A stretch of 60,000 nucleotides of DNA. Source: Owenia fusiformis. Lineage: Eukaryota > Annelida > Polychaeta > Sabellida > Oweniidae. The notes under the pieces were generated by a model. It was not told the origin of the DNA. It worked only from the letters and a program-made list of their open reading frames with translations, and ran no database searches. The position numbers and the translations under genes were made by a program. The stretch lies in assembly GCA_903813345.2 (NCBI GenBank), contig CAIIXF020000012.1, forward strand, positions 19,291,520 through 19,351,519. The letters run 5' to 3'. Of this stretch, positions 59,605 through 60,000 are shown piece by piece; the stretch's first letter is position 1, and each line of letters starts with the position of its first letter.

Positions 59605-60000
59605 TTATAGGATATCCTGTGATGTTAAGGAATATCATTTTTATGAACGAGGTGATATTGATATCTGCACGAGAGAGCGAAGCGAACAGTGCATGTATCA
59701 ATATATCATCGAGTAGATTAAAACGATATTCTGAAAAAATCATAGGATGTTCTTAGTACCTTACACTAATGCCTGGGTCACATTTGCTCCGATTCATCGG
59801 CCGGTGCCCAGCCGATTGAGTGTTTTGTTCAAAATTGTATTCAGTTTGGAACAAAACACTCGATCGGCCGGGCGCCGGCCGATGAATCGGAGCAAATGTG
59901 ACCAAGGTATTACTTGTAGTGCACTACATGTATAATATCATTGAAAAATAAATTCTTGACAAATAGTTCAATTCAGCGGGAAATCAACAAGCGGGGTATC
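59605..60000 (-). repeat. Interspersed repeat, copy 2 (reverse of 19560-19915), with nested MITE
   Basis: Reverse complement of the copy at 19560: GGATATCCTGTGATGTTAAGGAATATCATTTTTATGAACGAGGTGATATTGATATCTGCACGAGAG matches, and CGGGAAATCAACAAGCGG is at 59977. It is cut by the foldback at 59769-59910 and by the window end. Confidence 0.8.
59769..59910. mobile_element. 142-bp foldback MITE, copy 2, inserted in another repeat
   Basis: ATGCCTGGGTCACATTTGCTCC, CATCGGCCGGTGCCCAGCCGAT and AACAAAACACTCGATCGG, CGCCGGCCGATGAATCGG, CAAATGTGACCAAGGTAT form a hairpin. TA flanks both ends. The host repeat at 19745-19760 lacks it, which proves an insertion. Confidence 0.88.

Overview
The window is animal nuclear DNA. 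It is AT-rich, its genes are split by canonical GT/AG introns, it carries degraded APE-type LINEs and Tc1/mariner-like relics, and it is dense in short inverted-repeat elements and satellites. The protein families and the repeat style suggest a marine invertebrate, perhaps a bivalve or another lophotrochozoan. That placement is a guess, because nothing in the window fixes the species.

Three spliced genes could be assembled by hand with matching intron phases at every junction. (1) A complete secreted matrix metalloproteinase lies on the minus strand, 26319 down to 2102, in ten exons encoding 508 aa. It has a signal peptide, a PRCGLPD cysteine switch, the zinc site [11 protein letters not shown], a Pro/Lys/Thr hinge and a four-blade hemopexin domain. 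(2) A minus-strand gene starts at 46543 and runs to at least 35745, with twelve exons seen and about 958 codons. It encodes DPLG repeats, a Cys/His-containing region, a putative transposase-like RNase H-fold core of the DUF7869 type (IIIDGMDQ, QADN, GHTHEDID), and a basic tail made by tandemly duplicated phase-1 exons. (3) A plus-strand gene starts at or before 48751 and is still open at 59194, with six exons seen. It carries a ParB/sulfiredoxin-like domain with the signature GGNHTLAA, which is unusual in an animal. Genes 2 and 3 are divergent neighbours. Both have the look of transposon-derived or domesticated DNA-processing proteins, and they are the most interesting pair here.

Region by region: 1-2100 holds an inverted-repeat element and old repeats. 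2102-26319 is the metalloproteinase gene. Its 13.4 kb sixth intron holds a Tc1/mariner-like relic, a 5'-truncated LINE, two further RT fragments, a roughly 4 kb GC-box satellite, a foldback element and one antisense astacin-protease exon. Another intron holds a 31-bp minisatellite that is itself interrupted by a LINE fragment. 28112-30014 is a nested inverted-repeat element. 31091-32067 holds two unassigned exon candidates on the plus strand. 32921-34700 holds a long inverted repeat and a 170-bp satellite built on the palindrome CATAGAATATTCTATG. 35745-46543 is the DUF7869-type gene, and 48751-59194 is the ParB-like gene. Several miniature element families recur across introns, and two of them have paralogous empty sites inside the window.
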